Assembly: GCA_027484655.1 (NCBI GenBank)
Contig: JAIXSM010000005.1
Location: 1-64,000 of the forward strand
Direction of reading: 5' to 3'
DNA length: 64,000 nt
Origin: Hyphomicrobiales bacterium
Lineage (GTDB): Bacteria; Pseudomonadota; Alphaproteobacteria; Rhizobiales; Beijerinckiaceae
Part shown: piece after piece, positions 26,065 to 34,631 of the stretch
How positions within the stretch are numbered: the stretch's first letter is position 1
Layout of the letters: every line of letters begins with the position of its first letter
Position numbers and translations under genes: made by a program
Notes under the pieces: model-generated
What the model was told of the DNA's origin: nothing
The model's input: the letters and a program-made list of their open reading frames with translations, nothing else
Databases searched by the model: none

Positions 26065-28302
26065 TCAGGCGCTCGCGTCCGCGGCGGCGTCCTCCATGGC
26101 CCGCCGCGCCGCCCAGATCGCGAAGGCGTACTCCACCGCGATTTCCTTCAGCCGGTCGAAGCGGCCTGAGGCGCCGCCGTGGCCGGCCTCCATGTTGGTG
26201 CGCAGCAGGACAGGTCCGCCCCCGGTCATGGTGGCGCGCAGGCGCGCGGCCCACTTCGCCGGCTCCCAGTAGGTGACGCGCGGATCGGTCAGGCCCGCTT
26301 CGATGAGCATGGCGGGATAGCGCTGCGGCTTCACGTTGTCATAGGGCGAGTAAGACCGGATGAGCCGGAACGCCTCCGCGTCGAGCAGGGGGTTGCCCCA
26401 CTCGAGCCATTCCGGCGGGGTCAGCGGCAGCGTGTCGTCCAGCATGGTGTTGAGCACATCGACGAACGGCACGTCCGCGATGACGCCGGCGAACAGTTCT
26501 GGCGCCATGTTGGCCACGGCGCCCATGAGCATTCCGCCGGCCGAGCCGCCCAGCGCGACGATGCGCCCCTCGCGGGTGTAGCGTTCGGCCGCGAGCTTGT
26601 GCGCGCAGGCGATGAAATCCTGGAACGTGTTCGTCTTGCGTGAGAGCTTGCCGTCGAGATACCAGCTCCAGCCCTTGTCCGAGCCGCCGCGCACATGGGC
26701 TATGGCGTAAACGAAGCCCCTGTCCACCAGCGAAAACCGCGACGCGGAGAAGTGCGCCTCGAACGCATATCCATAGGCGCCGTAGGCTTCGAGCAGCAGC
26801 GGCGCGGAGCCGTCGATTGGCGTATTCCGACGATGCAGGATCGAGACGGGGACGATGGCCCCGTCATGGGAGCGCGCGAAAATGCGCCGCGTCACATAGT
26901 CATCCGGAATATGCCCGGAGGGAATCTCCTGACGCTTCACGAGCGTGCGCTCGCGGGTCGCCATATCATAGTCCCACACCTCGCCGGGCGTCTTCAGCGA
27001 CGAGTAGCCGAAGCGCATCACGTTGGTGTCGAACTCAAGCACCTCTTCAAGGTCGAGATCGTAAGCCTCTTCGTCGAAGGCGATGGCGTGCTCGGCGCCG
27101 GTGGCGATGTCACGCACGATGATGCGCGGCAGCCCGTCCTCAAGTTCGGTGCGCACCATGTGGCGCGCGAATACGGCGAAGCCTGTAATCATGCGGCCCC
27201 GTTTGTGGGGCACAACATCCTTCCAGTGCGCCTTGTCGGGCGTGGCCAAAGGCGCTTCAACGATCTTGAAATCCTCGCAGCCTTCGGCGTTGGTCAGGAT
27301 GAGCAGCTTCTCGCCGTGGTGCTCGACCTCATACTGCAGCCCCGCGTGGCGATGCTCTACCACGCGGGCGCGCGCGCGCTTGTCGGCGAGGTCGAGGATC
27401 CATGTCTCCGACGTTTCGTGATCCTCGATCTCAAGGATCGCGTAATCGCCCGATTGCGTTTGTCCCACGCGCACGAACCAGCGTGGATCCAGCTCCTCGA
27501 GGATGAGATCGTCGTCGCGGGCGTCCGTGCCCAGCCGATGGCGGAAGATCTGGCAGGAGCGATGGTTCTCGTCCACGCGCACGTAGTAGAAGCTTGATGA
27601 GTCCGAACTCCACACCACGTCGCCGTCAGTGTCGATGGTTTCATCGGGCAGGTCGCGTCCGCTGGCGATATCGCGCACACGCACGGTGTAGTATTCGGAG
27701 CCCTTGAGATCGACGCTCCAGGCGAGCAGTGTGTGGTCGGGCGAATGGGCGGCGCTTTCAAGATCGAAGAAGCGCTTGCCCTTGGCCAGTTTCTCGCAAT
27801 CGAGCATGATCGTCTCGCGGCCGCCCTCGCGCCGCTTGCGACAGATCAGCGGATGCTCGTCTCCCTTGCGGTAGCGTGTGTAGTAGCTCCATGGTCCGTC
27901 CGCCGCGGGGGGCGTGGCGTCATCTTCCCGGATGCGGCCCCGCATCTCCTTGAGCAGTTCCTTGCGCAAACCGTCCACGGGCTTGAGAACCGCTTCAGCG
28001 TATGTGTTTTCGCGAACCAGATAGTTTCGGATCGATCGGGGCAGGGCGGAGGGCGCACGCAGCACCTGCCGCCAGTTGGGCGCACGCAGCCACTCGTAAT
28101 CATCCTGGACGCGCTCGCCATGAAACACGCGCTCCACGGCTTTGCGTCGCGCAGGCGGCGGCGGCGTCTCCGCGGAGACGCCCGCGCGCGCGGATTTCGC
28201 TGCGGGGCGGGGCTTGCGGGCGTTTGCCCCGGCAGGTATGCGCTTGCCGGCCCGCGGGCGGGCGGGTGCGCGTGTCTTGCCCTCGGCGGGGGGCTCGGTC
28301 AT
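26065..28302 (-). CDS. Oligopeptidase B, S9 family serine peptidase
   Basis: A cytoplasmic prolyl-oligopeptidase-type enzyme that cleaves short peptides after basic residues. The N-terminal beta-propeller (DDYEWLRAPNW, DVVWSSDSSSFYYVRVDENHR) is followed by the alpha/beta-hydrolase domain. That domain has the nucleophile in LGGSAGGMLMG, the block IADVPFVDVLNTMLDDTLPLTPPEW and the catalytic His in AGHGGASGRFD. Length is 745 aa, longer than usual because of a 60-residue Ala/Lys/Arg/Pro-rich N-terminal extension that may be disordered or mis-started. Confidence 0.92.
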   Translation of the reverse strand: MTEPPAEGKTRAPARPRAGKRIPAGANARKPRPAAKSARAGVSAETPPPPARRKAVERVFHGERVQDDYEWLRAPNWRQVLRAPSALPRSIRNYLVRENTYAEAVLKPVDGLRKELLKEMRGRIREDDATPPAADGPWSYYTRYRKGDEHPLICRKRREGGRETIMLDCEKLAKGKRFFDLESAAHSPDHTLLAWSVDLKGSEYYTVRVRDIASGRDLPDETIDTDGDVVWSSDSSSFYYVRVDENHRSCQIFRHRLGTDARDDDLILEELDPRWFVRVGQTQSGDYAILEIEDHETSETWILDLADKRARARVVEHRHAGLQYEVEHHGEKLLILTNAEGCEDFKIVEAPLATPDKAHWKDVVPHKRGRMITGFAVFARHMVRTELEDGLPRIIVRDIATGAEHAIAFDEEAYDLDLEEVLEFDTNVMRFGYSSLKTPGEVWDYDMATRERTLVKRQEIPSGHIPDDYVTRRIFARSHDGAIVPVSILHRRNTPIDGSAPLLLEAYGAYGYAFEAHFSASRFSLVDRGFVYAIAHVRGGSDKGWSWYLDGKLSRKTNTFQDFIACAHKLAAERYTREGRIVALGGSAGGMLMGAVANMAPELFAGVIADVPFVDVLNTMLDDTLPLTPPEWLEWGNPLLDAEAFRLIRSYSPYDNVKPQRYPAMLIEAGLTDPRVTYWEPAKWAARLRATMTGGGPVLLRTNMEAGHGGASGRFDRLKEIAVEYAFAIWAARRAMEDAAADASA

Positions 28303-28436
28303 CAGGCGGCTCCAGTGTTCCCGCGTTCACGGGCATGGCCACAGGTAATGGGGCGGGCGGTCTCCGGCAAGGCGTTGCGTCGGCCAGCGTGCGTGAAGTG
28401 TCGTAAAAGGAAACACATATCCAGCTCAAGATGTCG

Positions 28437-28465
28437 CGCGAGGATTACTTGCTGCGATCCTCGCG
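28437..28465. promoter_or_regulatory. Nested inverted repeat upstream of mucR
   Basis: CGCGAGGAT-N11-ATCCTCGCG, flanked outside by ATATCCA and TGGATAT. It is followed directly by TATAGT (28471), a possible -10. Its position about 75 bp before mucR suggests autoregulation, which is known for MucR proteins, but the link is inference. Confidence 0.45.
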
Positions 28466-28538
28466 ATGGATATAGTGGTTCGACGAATCGGACGCCCCAG
28501 GACGATTTTTTACGAAACAAGAATGATCGGTAGACTTC

Positions 28539-28979
28539 ATGGACATGGATAAGCGCGAGGGCGTGCAGGACATGGCGACGCAACCTTCAGCTCTCATTGA
28601 ACTCGCCGCCGACATCGTGTCAGCGTACGTGAGCAACAACACGGTCGCTGCGTCCGAGCTGCCCACGCTCATCCGCGATGTTCACGCCGCCCTTGCCCGC
28701 GTCCATGTCGGGCAGCAAACGCCTGCGGTGGAAGCGCCGAAGCCGGCCGTCGCCGCCCGTCGGTCCATTCACGACGATTACATCATCTGTCTTGAGGACG
28801 GGAAGAAGTTCAAGTCGCTCAAGCGCCACCTGCGCACCCAGTACAACATGACGCCCGAGCAGTACCGCGAGAAGTGGGGCCTGCCGCCGGACTATCCCAT
28901 GGTTGCGCCAAACTACGCCAAGGCGCGCTCCGCGCTGGCCAAGGAAATGGGCCTGGGCCAGAACCGGTCGCGCGCCTGA
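28539..28979 (+). CDS. MucR/Ros family transcriptional regulator
   Basis: A zinc-finger-type H-NS-like regulator of exopolysaccharide, motility and virulence genes in Hyphomicrobiales. The 146-aa protein has the family core [49 protein letters not shown]. The finger is degenerate: only one Cys (ICLEDG) and one His (KRHLRTQY) of the usual set are visible, so metal binding is doubtful. A second in-frame ATG ([10 protein letters not shown]) is possible. A strong terminator follows. Confidence 0.93.
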   Translation: MDMDKREGVQDMATQPSALIELAADIVSAYVSNNTVAASELPTLIRDVHAALARVHVGQQTPAVEAPKPAVAARRSIHDDYIICLEDGKKFKSLKRHLRTQYNMTPEQYREKWGLPPDYPMVAPNYAKARSALAKEMGLGQNRSRA

Positions 28980-29118
28980 ATCGCAATCCGGCCGGAGCGA
29001 AGCGAGGGTCGGAACAATTGCGCGTTCAAAGCGAGTTCTGGAGCAGTCACATCGATCCAATGTGGTCGAGGCCGCTCCAGAGCTGAGCGCGCGCGAGGCG
29101 CTGTCAGGTAGATTTTTT

Positions 29119-29164
29119 CGGGGACTCAGGGCAGAGCTGCCCTGCGGTCCCCGTTTTCGTTTTT
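29119..29164 (+). terminator. Terminator downstream of mucR
   Basis: A stacked stem, CGGGGAC and CAGGGCA pairing with TGCCCTG and GTCCCCG, is followed by TTTTCGTTTTT. It lies at the convergence of mucR and a small minus-strand gene. Confidence 0.8.
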
Positions 29165-29499
29165 CAGCTTTTTGCTTCCCAGTTTTTTGCTTCCCAGCTT
29201 TTTGCTTGCCGGCTTTCCGCTTCCCAAGCCTGCGTCAGGGCGAGGTGCTTGTTGAGATCGTAGGCCCAGTGGCCCGCGCGGCCCAGACGCCGCTCGCGCC
29301 GTATCGCGTCGGCGAGCTTGCGCACGATGAGACGCGTGGTTTCGGGCTCCGGCCCATGGCAGTGCCCGGCGAGCATCGGCAGCACCCGCGGTAGGCAGCG
29401 CGCGCGCTCATAGGCCCGGGCGCCGTCACGAATGACGCCGAAGGCGGCGGCGCGGGCGTGGCGCGTCACGCGCGCCGGAATATAGGATTTCTCACCCAA
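29164..29499 (-). CDS. Conserved hypothetical protein with short C-terminal repeats
   Basis: A basic protein of about 111 aa (GEKSYIPARVTRHARAAAFGVIRDGARAYERARCLPRVLP, then ARKLADAIRRERRLGRAGHWAYDLNKHLALTQAW). I choose a TTG start at 29499 because GGAGGG lies 6 nt before it; the longer track ORF has no ribosome site. The C-terminus is built from repeats of SWEAK/NWEAK type, encoded by four near-identical 14-15-bp DNA units (29168-29228). It lies between mucR and the DUF6456 locus, a place where related genomes carry small uncharacterised proteins. Function unknown. Confidence 0.6.
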   Translation of the reverse strand: MGEKSYIPARVTRHARAAAFGVIRDGARAYERARCLPRVLPMLAGHCHGPEPETTRLIVRKLADAIRRERRLGRAGHWAYDLNKHLALTQAWEAESRQAKSWEAKNWEAKS

Positions 29500-29667
29500 A
29501 ATGATCCCTCCAATTGGCGCCCCGAGTATGGCGGCGGGCCGGGGGGACGGGCGGAAGTCGAATTTATCGAATAAAATCAATCTCGGATCAGAATAGGAAA
29601 AAAATCTTGACGCCAGCCGCTCCATGCTTAGTCTTCACCACGCGGCGTGAAGGCGTGGAGCGGATCA

Positions 29668-30039
29668 ATGGACAGCAGACTTTCAGGACGGGCTGGCGAG
29701 GAGGCCGCATCGGCGGACGCCTCTTGGGCGACCCTCTCGGGCGGCGTGGCCGCAGGCGTGTGCGGCGTGCCGGCGGCGGCGATTCCGGGGCGCAATCGCG
29801 CCGACGCCTGTCAGCGGGCGAGGCGCCTCGGGCTGCATCTCTCCCATGTGGGGCTCGGCGTTTCCATGACGCGCTGCGCCGCGCTTTTTGGCCGCCACCG
29901 TGCGGCGGCGCGGCGGGCGTGCGCGCGCATTGAGGACGGGCGCGAGCGGCTTGCGTGGGATTGCGCCCTTGATCGCCTCGAACGGGCTTTGCGCGTCTGG
30001 CGGGCGGCGTTTTCACAGGTTGTGGAGGCGGGCCAATGA
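29668..30039 (+). CDS. DnaA-like helix-turn-helix protein
   Basis: A 123-aa protein. The central segment (GLGVSMTRCAALFGRHRAAARRACARIEDGR) has the layout of the DnaA domain IV helix-turn-helix used for DnaA-box recognition, but without the ATPase. Start ATG 29668 follows GGAGCGG. Its stop overlaps the start of the DUF6456 gene (ATGA), so the two are translated together. Pairs of this kind are common in alphaproteobacteria. A role in DNA binding is likely; the target is unknown. Confidence 0.65.
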   Translation: MDSRLSGRAGEEAASADASWATLSGGVAAGVCGVPAAAIPGRNRADACQRARRLGLHLSHVGLGVSMTRCAALFGRHRAAARRACARIEDGRERLAWDCALDRLERALRVWRAAFSQVVEAGQ

Positions 30040-30860
30040 AGGCGCCCCCGAAAGACAGCGCGCTGACGCGCGCCGAGGTCCGCCTGCTTGAGGCGCTGGC
30101 CGCTCTTGCCGCCTATGCGGCGGAGGACGAGCTTGGCCCTGGACTCGTCATCGTGGCGCAGCGTGGCGGCGCCTCATCGCCTGCAGGACGGGCGACGGCG
30201 CAGGCGGGCGCTGCGCTGGCGGCGCGTGATCTCGCGTGCTGGTCCACGGGCCGCGCGTCGGGACGCCGCCGCCTCACCATCACGGACGCTGGCCGCGCGG
30301 CGCTCGCTCGCGCCATGGCGCCGAGCACGGACGCGGCGTTTCTTGCGCAGCACACAACCCTTGAGCGACGTGGCGCGACGCTGATCGACGCCGAGGAGAG
30401 CCCGCTGGCGTGGCTCGCCCGGCGCAAGTTGGTCGATGCGGCGGAGTTTGAGGCGGGAGAGCGCCTGCGCCGTGATCTGGAGATCGGCGCCATCCTCCCG
30501 CGGGTGACGGCGAACTGGTCGTCCAGCGTTGCGTCAGGGGCGCGCGGCGCCGGTCCCGGCCATGTCACAGATCTGGCGCTTGCTGCGCGCCAGCGGGTCT
30601 CTGCTGCGATGACGGCGGCGGGGCCGGAGTTTGCCGGCCTGCTCATGGACGTGTGCGGTTTTCTGAAGGGGCTGGAGACCATCGAGGCGGAGCGCAACTG
30701 GCCGCAGAGATCCGCCAAGGTGGTGTTGCGCATGGCCCTGGCGACGCTGGCGCGACATTACGGCGTCGCGCCGGAGGCGCTGGGGCCGGGGCGGTCCCGT
30801 GGCGTGCGCCATTGGGGCGCCGAGGATTACCGACCACGAATCGGGCCGCTCGAAGGCTAA
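30036..30860 (+). CDS. DUF6456 domain protein
   Basis: A 274-aa alphaproteobacterial protein. The N-terminal half looks like a winged-helix region (LTRAEVRLLEALAAL and GRRRLTITDAGRAALARA). The DUF6456 domain at the C-terminus begins ESPLAWLARRKL and includes RLRRDLEIGAILPRVTANWS and LMDVCGFLKGLETIEAERNWPQRSAKVVLRMALATLARHYG. It is coupled to the upstream DnaA-like gene by an ATGA overlap. It is probably a DNA-binding regulator; the molecular role is not established to my knowledge. Confidence 0.82.
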   Translation: MKAPPKDSALTRAEVRLLEALAALAAYAAEDELGPGLVIVAQRGGASSPAGRATAQAGAALAARDLACWSTGRASGRRRLTITDAGRAALARAMAPSTDAAFLAQHTTLERRGATLIDAEESPLAWLARRKLVDAAEFEAGERLRRDLEIGAILPRVTANWSSSVASGARGAGPGHVTDLALAARQRVSAAMTAAGPEFAGLLMDVCGFLKGLETIEAERNWPQRSAKVVLRMALATLARHYGVAPEALGPGRSRGVRHWGAEDYRPRIGPLEG

Positions 30861-30925
30861 GCCGCTCTCACCCTAAGCCGTTCTTGGCTTAAGCCGCTCT
30901 TGGGTCAAGCCGCTCTTGGCTCAAG
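30849..30925. repeat. Short tandem repeat, about 16-17 bp unit x 4-5
   Basis: Units of the form (C/T)AAGCCGCTCTTGGCT follow one another between the ends of the DUF6456 gene and sufE. They slightly enter both reading frames (last codons of DUF6456, C-terminal Gln/Ala of SufE). It looks like slippage-prone intergenic DNA at a convergent junction. Confidence 0.7.
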
Positions 30926-31346
30926 CTGCTTGGGCCGCCGCCATGGCGTCCCGGCGGATGCGCTCCACCATGGAGCGAACGCCGTTGGAGCGCTGCGGCG
31001 TCAGGTGTTCGACGAGCCCCAGCTTGCCGAACACCTCCATGGCGTCGGTCGTGAGGATGTCCCGCGCGGTCTTGCCCGAGTAGAGCGAGAGGATGATGGC
31101 GACGAGCCCGCGCACGATGTGGGCGTCGCTGTCGCCTCGGAAGGTGAGGGCGGCCTCCCCGCGCTCATTCTTCCCCACGGTTGTTTCAAGCCACACCTGG
31201 CTGGCGCACCCGCGCACGCGGTTGTCTTCCGAGCGCGCAGACTCGGGCAACTCGGGCAAACGTTTGCCGAGTTCGATCACGTAACGGTAGCGCTCCTCCC
31301 AGTCGTCGATGAGGGCGAAGTCGTCAATGAGATCGTCGATGGTCAT
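30921..31346 (-). CDS. SufE family sulfur acceptor
   Basis: Accepts persulfide sulfur from a cysteine desulfurase (SufS) for iron-sulfur cluster assembly. The active Cys is in VRGCASQVWLET near residue 51. The N-terminus IDDLIDDFALIDDWEERYRYVIELGKRLP and the segment FRGDSDAHIVRGLVAIILSLYSGKTA are typical. Length is 141 aa. It stands alone here, not in a suf operon. The last few codons lie in a tandem-repeat tract. Confidence 0.93.
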   Translation of the reverse strand: MTIDDLIDDFALIDDWEERYRYVIELGKRLPELPESARSEDNRVRGCASQVWLETTVGKNERGEAALTFRGDSDAHIVRGLVAIILSLYSGKTARDILTTDAMEVFGKLGLVEHLTPQRSNGVRSMVERIRRDAMAAAQAA

Positions 31347-31412
31347 GGCGCGTCCAGGGCTTCGTGAGGCCCTATATGGAAGGCCGGGCGGGCGGGCGCC
31401 AGCGAAAAACCG

Positions 31413-31691
31413 TTACCGCGCGGGGGCTCGCCATGGCGTAGCGCGGTCGGCGGCTGCGAGAGTGTCGGCGCCGGACCGGCCGCTCAGCAGCGCGGCCGCC
31501 TCGAGGCAGGCTTGCGTGCGCTCAAGGCAAAGTCGTCCGGCGTCGGCGGCCATCTGTCCCGCAGAGTCGACCGCGGCGTCGCGCGCCTCGCGCACGATGC
31601 GGCTCCCCGTTTCGCCACGGGGGTCGCCGGGCGTCGGCAGAAAGACGAACACAAGCCCAAGCCAGAAGGCGCTTCGCAGGAGGAAGAACAT
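31413..31691 (-). CDS. DUF5330 family small protein
   Basis: A 92-aa protein with an N-terminal hydrophobic segment (FFLLRSAFWLGLVFVFLPTPG), followed by a short helical region with two Cys (CLERTQACLEAAALL). The LRSAFWLGLVFVFLP start is the hallmark of DUF5330 proteins, found beside sufE in Hyphomicrobiales. Probably membrane-anchored and periplasmic. Function unknown. Confidence 0.75.
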   Translation of the reverse strand: MFFLLRSAFWLGLVFVFLPTPGDPRGETGSRIVREARDAAVDSAGQMAADAGRLCLERTQACLEAAALLSGRSGADTLAAADRATPWRAPAR

Positions 31692-31992
31692 GTCGCGCTC
31701 CGATCAGTGAACCCACTATGCATTGGGATCGCTGCAAAAAGCGCGAAACTTTCCGGTCAAATGCTTCCCCGCGTGTTCATGGATCGTTCACCATGGCGGC
31801 GTACTCGCTTGAGGCGGGCGTTTTGGCAATCGACTGTCAACCATGCCGGTCGAAACCCGCCTGATCGTCTGCGATATCGGGGCATTTTCGCCATCGGGGC
31901 GGCTTTGTGGCCGGGGTGCTTAGGGTTCACTTAAGGGGCTCCTGCGAGTTTGTCTGAACCGGAGCGCGTTTGGCTCCCAAAGGTTGCGTGGC
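31692..31992. other. Intergenic region between DUF5330 and histidine kinase genes
   Basis: This divergent 301-bp region has no gene-like frame. The only clear signal is a CtrA-like box at 31920-31934, listed separately. Confidence 0.5.
31920..31934 (+). promoter_or_regulatory. CtrA-like box upstream of the histidine kinase
   Basis: TTAG-GGTTCAC-TTAA differs from the CtrA consensus TTAA-N7-TTAA at one position. It lies about 60 bp before the kinase start. Kinases of this PleC/DivJ type act in the CtrA pathway, so cell-cycle control is plausible. Confidence 0.4.
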
Positions 31993-33780
31993 GTGAAAAC
32001 AACGGTGCAGGTGTGGGATCAGGTGGCGGCGCTCGCGCACGAGAGCGTGACGCGCGCCGAAGAGCGGGCGACCCATGGCGTTTTCGCCGCGCGTCAGCTT
32101 GTTCTGTGCGCCTTGGCCTTGGCTGCCGCCCCGTTCGCCGTCGCGCTTGGTGGCGCGCCTTCGCTGAGCGCCTGCTTTGCGTTCGCGCTCGCCCTTTTGC
32201 CGATCCTCGTGTTTCTGGCCGTCACGCGCACTGGTGACCTTCGTCGCGCCGCCGCGATGTCGGCTGCGGCGTTTCTTGCTTTCGCGCTGGCGCTCGCCTT
32301 CGCCGCGCCGTCTCTGGCGGGCGTGGCCACGGCGTTCGCGGCGCTCGCCCCGCTGGAGGCGTTGTTCGCCGGTGGGCTCGCGCTGGCGGGGATCGCGGGC
32401 GCCGCCGCGGTTGTCGTTATTCTCGCGTGCGCCGCGCTTGCTCAAGACTCGGGCGCAGCGCCGTTTCTGGGGTTCCCGTTCGTCCTGGTGGCGGGCGTCG
32501 CCTGTCTTCACGCGCTCACCACGGCCTGCGGCGTCGCGCGCATCATGGCGCTGCGCAGCGCCGATGGGGCGCACGTGAACGCTGAACGCAGCGGACTGGC
32601 CGCGCTGTTTGATGACTTTGTGGTGCGGCTTGATCGCACCGGCGCCGTGCTCGGCGCGGTGAATCCCGGCGCGGGCGTTCTCGGGCTGGCTGGCGCTGAC
32701 CTGATGGGCCGCGGCCTGTTTGAGCGCGTGCACGTGGCGGACCGGCCGCTGTTCCTCAAGACTGTCTCGGACGCGTTCGCCGCCGGCGCGGTTTTCGAGG
32801 CTGACATGCGCGTGCGCGCCGCCACCACCGGCGACGGCGTCTGCTTCGGTCTGGTCCGGCTGCGTGTGTCGCCCGTGCAGAACGGCGTCAACGAGCGCAC
32901 GTTGCTGGCCGCTCTGGCGGATGTCGGCGAGCGCAGGGCGCAGGAGGAGAAACTCGCGGACGCCTGCACGGCTGCGGCGGAGAGCAGCGCCTCGCGCGAC
33001 CGCTTTCTCGCCAACATCAGCCACGAACTGCGCACGCCGCTCAACGCGATCATCGGCTTCTCGGAAATCCTCGGCAGCGACATGATGCCGCTGGATCCCG
33101 CCCGACGGCGCGAATACGCCGGAATCATCAATTCATCGGGCCAGCATCTGCTGCAGGTGGTGAACTCGATTCTCGACATGTCGAAGATCGAGTCCGGAAG
33201 CTTCCAGCTCGCCGCCGAGCACTTTGAACTCACGCCCCTCGTCGATCAGTGCTGCGACATGATGCGGCTGAAGGCCGAAGAGGCGCAGGTGATCCTCACC
33301 CGCGAGACGCCGGCGAGCCTGCCCGAAATCGTCGGCGACAAGCGCGCGGTGAAGCAGATTCTCATCAACCTCGTGTCGAACGCGGTGAAGTTCGCCGGGC
33401 CCGGCGGCGCCGTCGCCGTGCGCGCGCGGCTTGCGGGCGCTGGGGTCGCCATCGAGGTCGAGGACAATGGCATCGGCGTTGGCGCGCGCGACCTTGGCCG
33501 CCTCGGGGATCCCTTCTTCCAGGCCCAGGACGCCTATGACCGACCCTACGAGGGCACGGGGCTCGGCCTCTCCGTGGTGCGTGGTCTGGTGGGCCTGCAC
33601 GGCGGCGCCATTCGCATCGAAAGCGCCCCGGGAGAAGGCACGCGCGTGACCATCACGCTGCCGCTCGACTACCGCGCCGCGCCAGCGTTCTCCAAAGGGC
33701 GGGTCGCCCGCATTGAAACGATTACGCGCGGCCCTTGCCGCCCTGCCGCCCCCGACGAGAAGGTGAAGCAAATTGCGTGA
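31993..33780 (+). CDS. Membrane sensor histidine kinase, PleC/DivJ/PdhS-like
   Basis: A two-component kinase of 595 aa. The N-terminal part has about six hydrophobic helices. A PAS-like domain follows (AALFDDFVVRLDRTGAVLGAVNPGA), then HisKA with the phospho-accepting His in FLANISHELRTPLNAIIGFSEILG (near residue 344). The HATPase domain has NLVSNAVKFA, VEDNGIGVG and GTGLGLSVV. The H-box resembles those of cell-cycle kinases that act on DivK/PleD. I use GTG 31993, 9 nt after AAAGG, instead of the TTG at 31984. The end overlaps the next gene by 8 nt. Confidence 0.9.
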   Translation: MKTTVQVWDQVAALAHESVTRAEERATHGVFAARQLVLCALALAAAPFAVALGGAPSLSACFAFALALLPILVFLAVTRTGDLRRAAAMSAAAFLAFALALAFAAPSLAGVATAFAALAPLEALFAGGLALAGIAGAAAVVVILACAALAQDSGAAPFLGFPFVLVAGVACLHALTTACGVARIMALRSADGAHVNAERSGLAALFDDFVVRLDRTGAVLGAVNPGAGVLGLAGADLMGRGLFERVHVADRPLFLKTVSDAFAAGAVFEADMRVRAATTGDGVCFGLVRLRVSPVQNGVNERTLLAALADVGERRAQEEKLADACTAAAESSASRDRFLANISHELRTPLNAIIGFSEILGSDMMPLDPARRREYAGIINSSGQHLLQVVNSILDMSKIESGSFQLAAEHFELTPLVDQCCDMMRLKAEEAQVILTRETPASLPEIVGDKRAVKQILINLVSNAVKFAGPGGAVAVRARLAGAGVAIEVEDNGIGVGARDLGRLGDPFFQAQDAYDRPYEGTGLGLSVVRGLVGLHGGAIRIESAPGEGTRVTITLPLDYRAAPAFSKGRVARIETITRGPCRPAAPDEKVKQIA

Positions 33781-34630
33781 AGCCGCCGCCCGCGTCGATT
33801 ATGACTACGCCGACGATCCGCCGCCCCGTCGCCAGCGCCCGCGCCATGTGGAGCCGACGATCGCCGCAGCGCCGCGTCCGCCGGCGCGCAGCCAGCCCCT
33901 CGCCGGGGGCGCTCGCGGCGTCTTTCACGCCGTGCTGCGCAGGCCGATGCTCAGCCTCGCCATTTTCAGCGGCGCCGCGCTGTCGATCGGCTTCTTCGCC
34001 AACGCGCTGTTCATGCAGAGCGGCCCGCATCCGGCTCCGTTGTTCGCCAGCAAGGACGCGCCGAGGCCGAATCCTGCGCCTGCGCCGGCTCCGCGACAGG
34101 GGCAGGCCGCCGCGCCGGCCGACGCCGTGAACGCCGGGCGCGCGCAGTCCCAGACGGCGCAGTCGTCGCCCGTCGCTGCGCCACGGTCGGCGCCCCCGGC
34201 CGTCGCGCCCATGCCGTCGGGCCCTGTGCCCTCCGGGGCCGCCCCTGCGGCTGCCCTGCCCACCGCGCCGCCGGCGCCTCCCCAGCGCGGCCAGCCCGCG
34301 CGCGCGGCGGAGGCCGAACAGAAGTTTGATCCGATCACCCAGTTCCTGCGGTCCGGCTCGGCCCCGCCCGCCGCGCCGCTTGCGCCCGCAACCACTGCGA
34401 GCACAGCCACCGCCAGCACGACGCCCGATCCCGGCCCGCGCCGGGTGATGGCCGCCCAGCGCGCGTTGTCGAAACTTGGCCACAAGGTTGAGGCCGATGG
34501 CCTCTCCGGCCCGTCCACCCGGGCGGCCATCCAGGCGTTTGAGCGCGAGGCGCGCCTGCCTGTCACCGGCGAGCTGAACCCGCGCACGATGAGGGAGCTG
34601 GCGTCCCGCTCGGGCCTCCAGATTCAATGA
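33773..34630 (+). CDS. Membrane-anchored peptidoglycan-binding domain protein
   Basis: A 285-aa protein with a basic N-terminus and one membrane helix (PMLSLAIFSGAALSIGFFANALFM). A long Ala/Pro-rich linker follows, then a C-terminal PG_binding_1 domain (RVMAAQRALSKLGHKVEADGLSGPSTRAAIQAFE). It probably ties the envelope to the cell wall. The start is a TTG overlapping the kinase stop, preceded by GAGAAGG. The kinase, this gene and the DUF1491 gene form one tight operon. Confidence 0.85.
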   Translation: MREAAARVDYDYADDPPPRRQRPRHVEPTIAAAPRPPARSQPLAGGARGVFHAVLRRPMLSLAIFSGAALSIGFFANALFMQSGPHPAPLFASKDAPRPNPAPAPAPRQGQAAAPADAVNAGRAQSQTAQSSPVAAPRSAPPAVAPMPSGPVPSGAAPAAALPTAPPAPPQRGQPARAAEAEQKFDPITQFLRSGSAPPAAPLAPATTASTATASTTPDPGPRRVMAAQRALSKLGHKVEADGLSGPSTRAAIQAFEREARLPVTGELNPRTMRELASRSGLQIQ

Positions 34631-34631
34631 G

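Noticed and set aside
29168-29228. CRISPR-like short repeats
   Set aside because: Units are contiguous without spacers and lie in a coding frame.
30849-30925. CRISPR-like short repeats
   Set aside because: Tandem units without unique spacers; no cas genes in the window.
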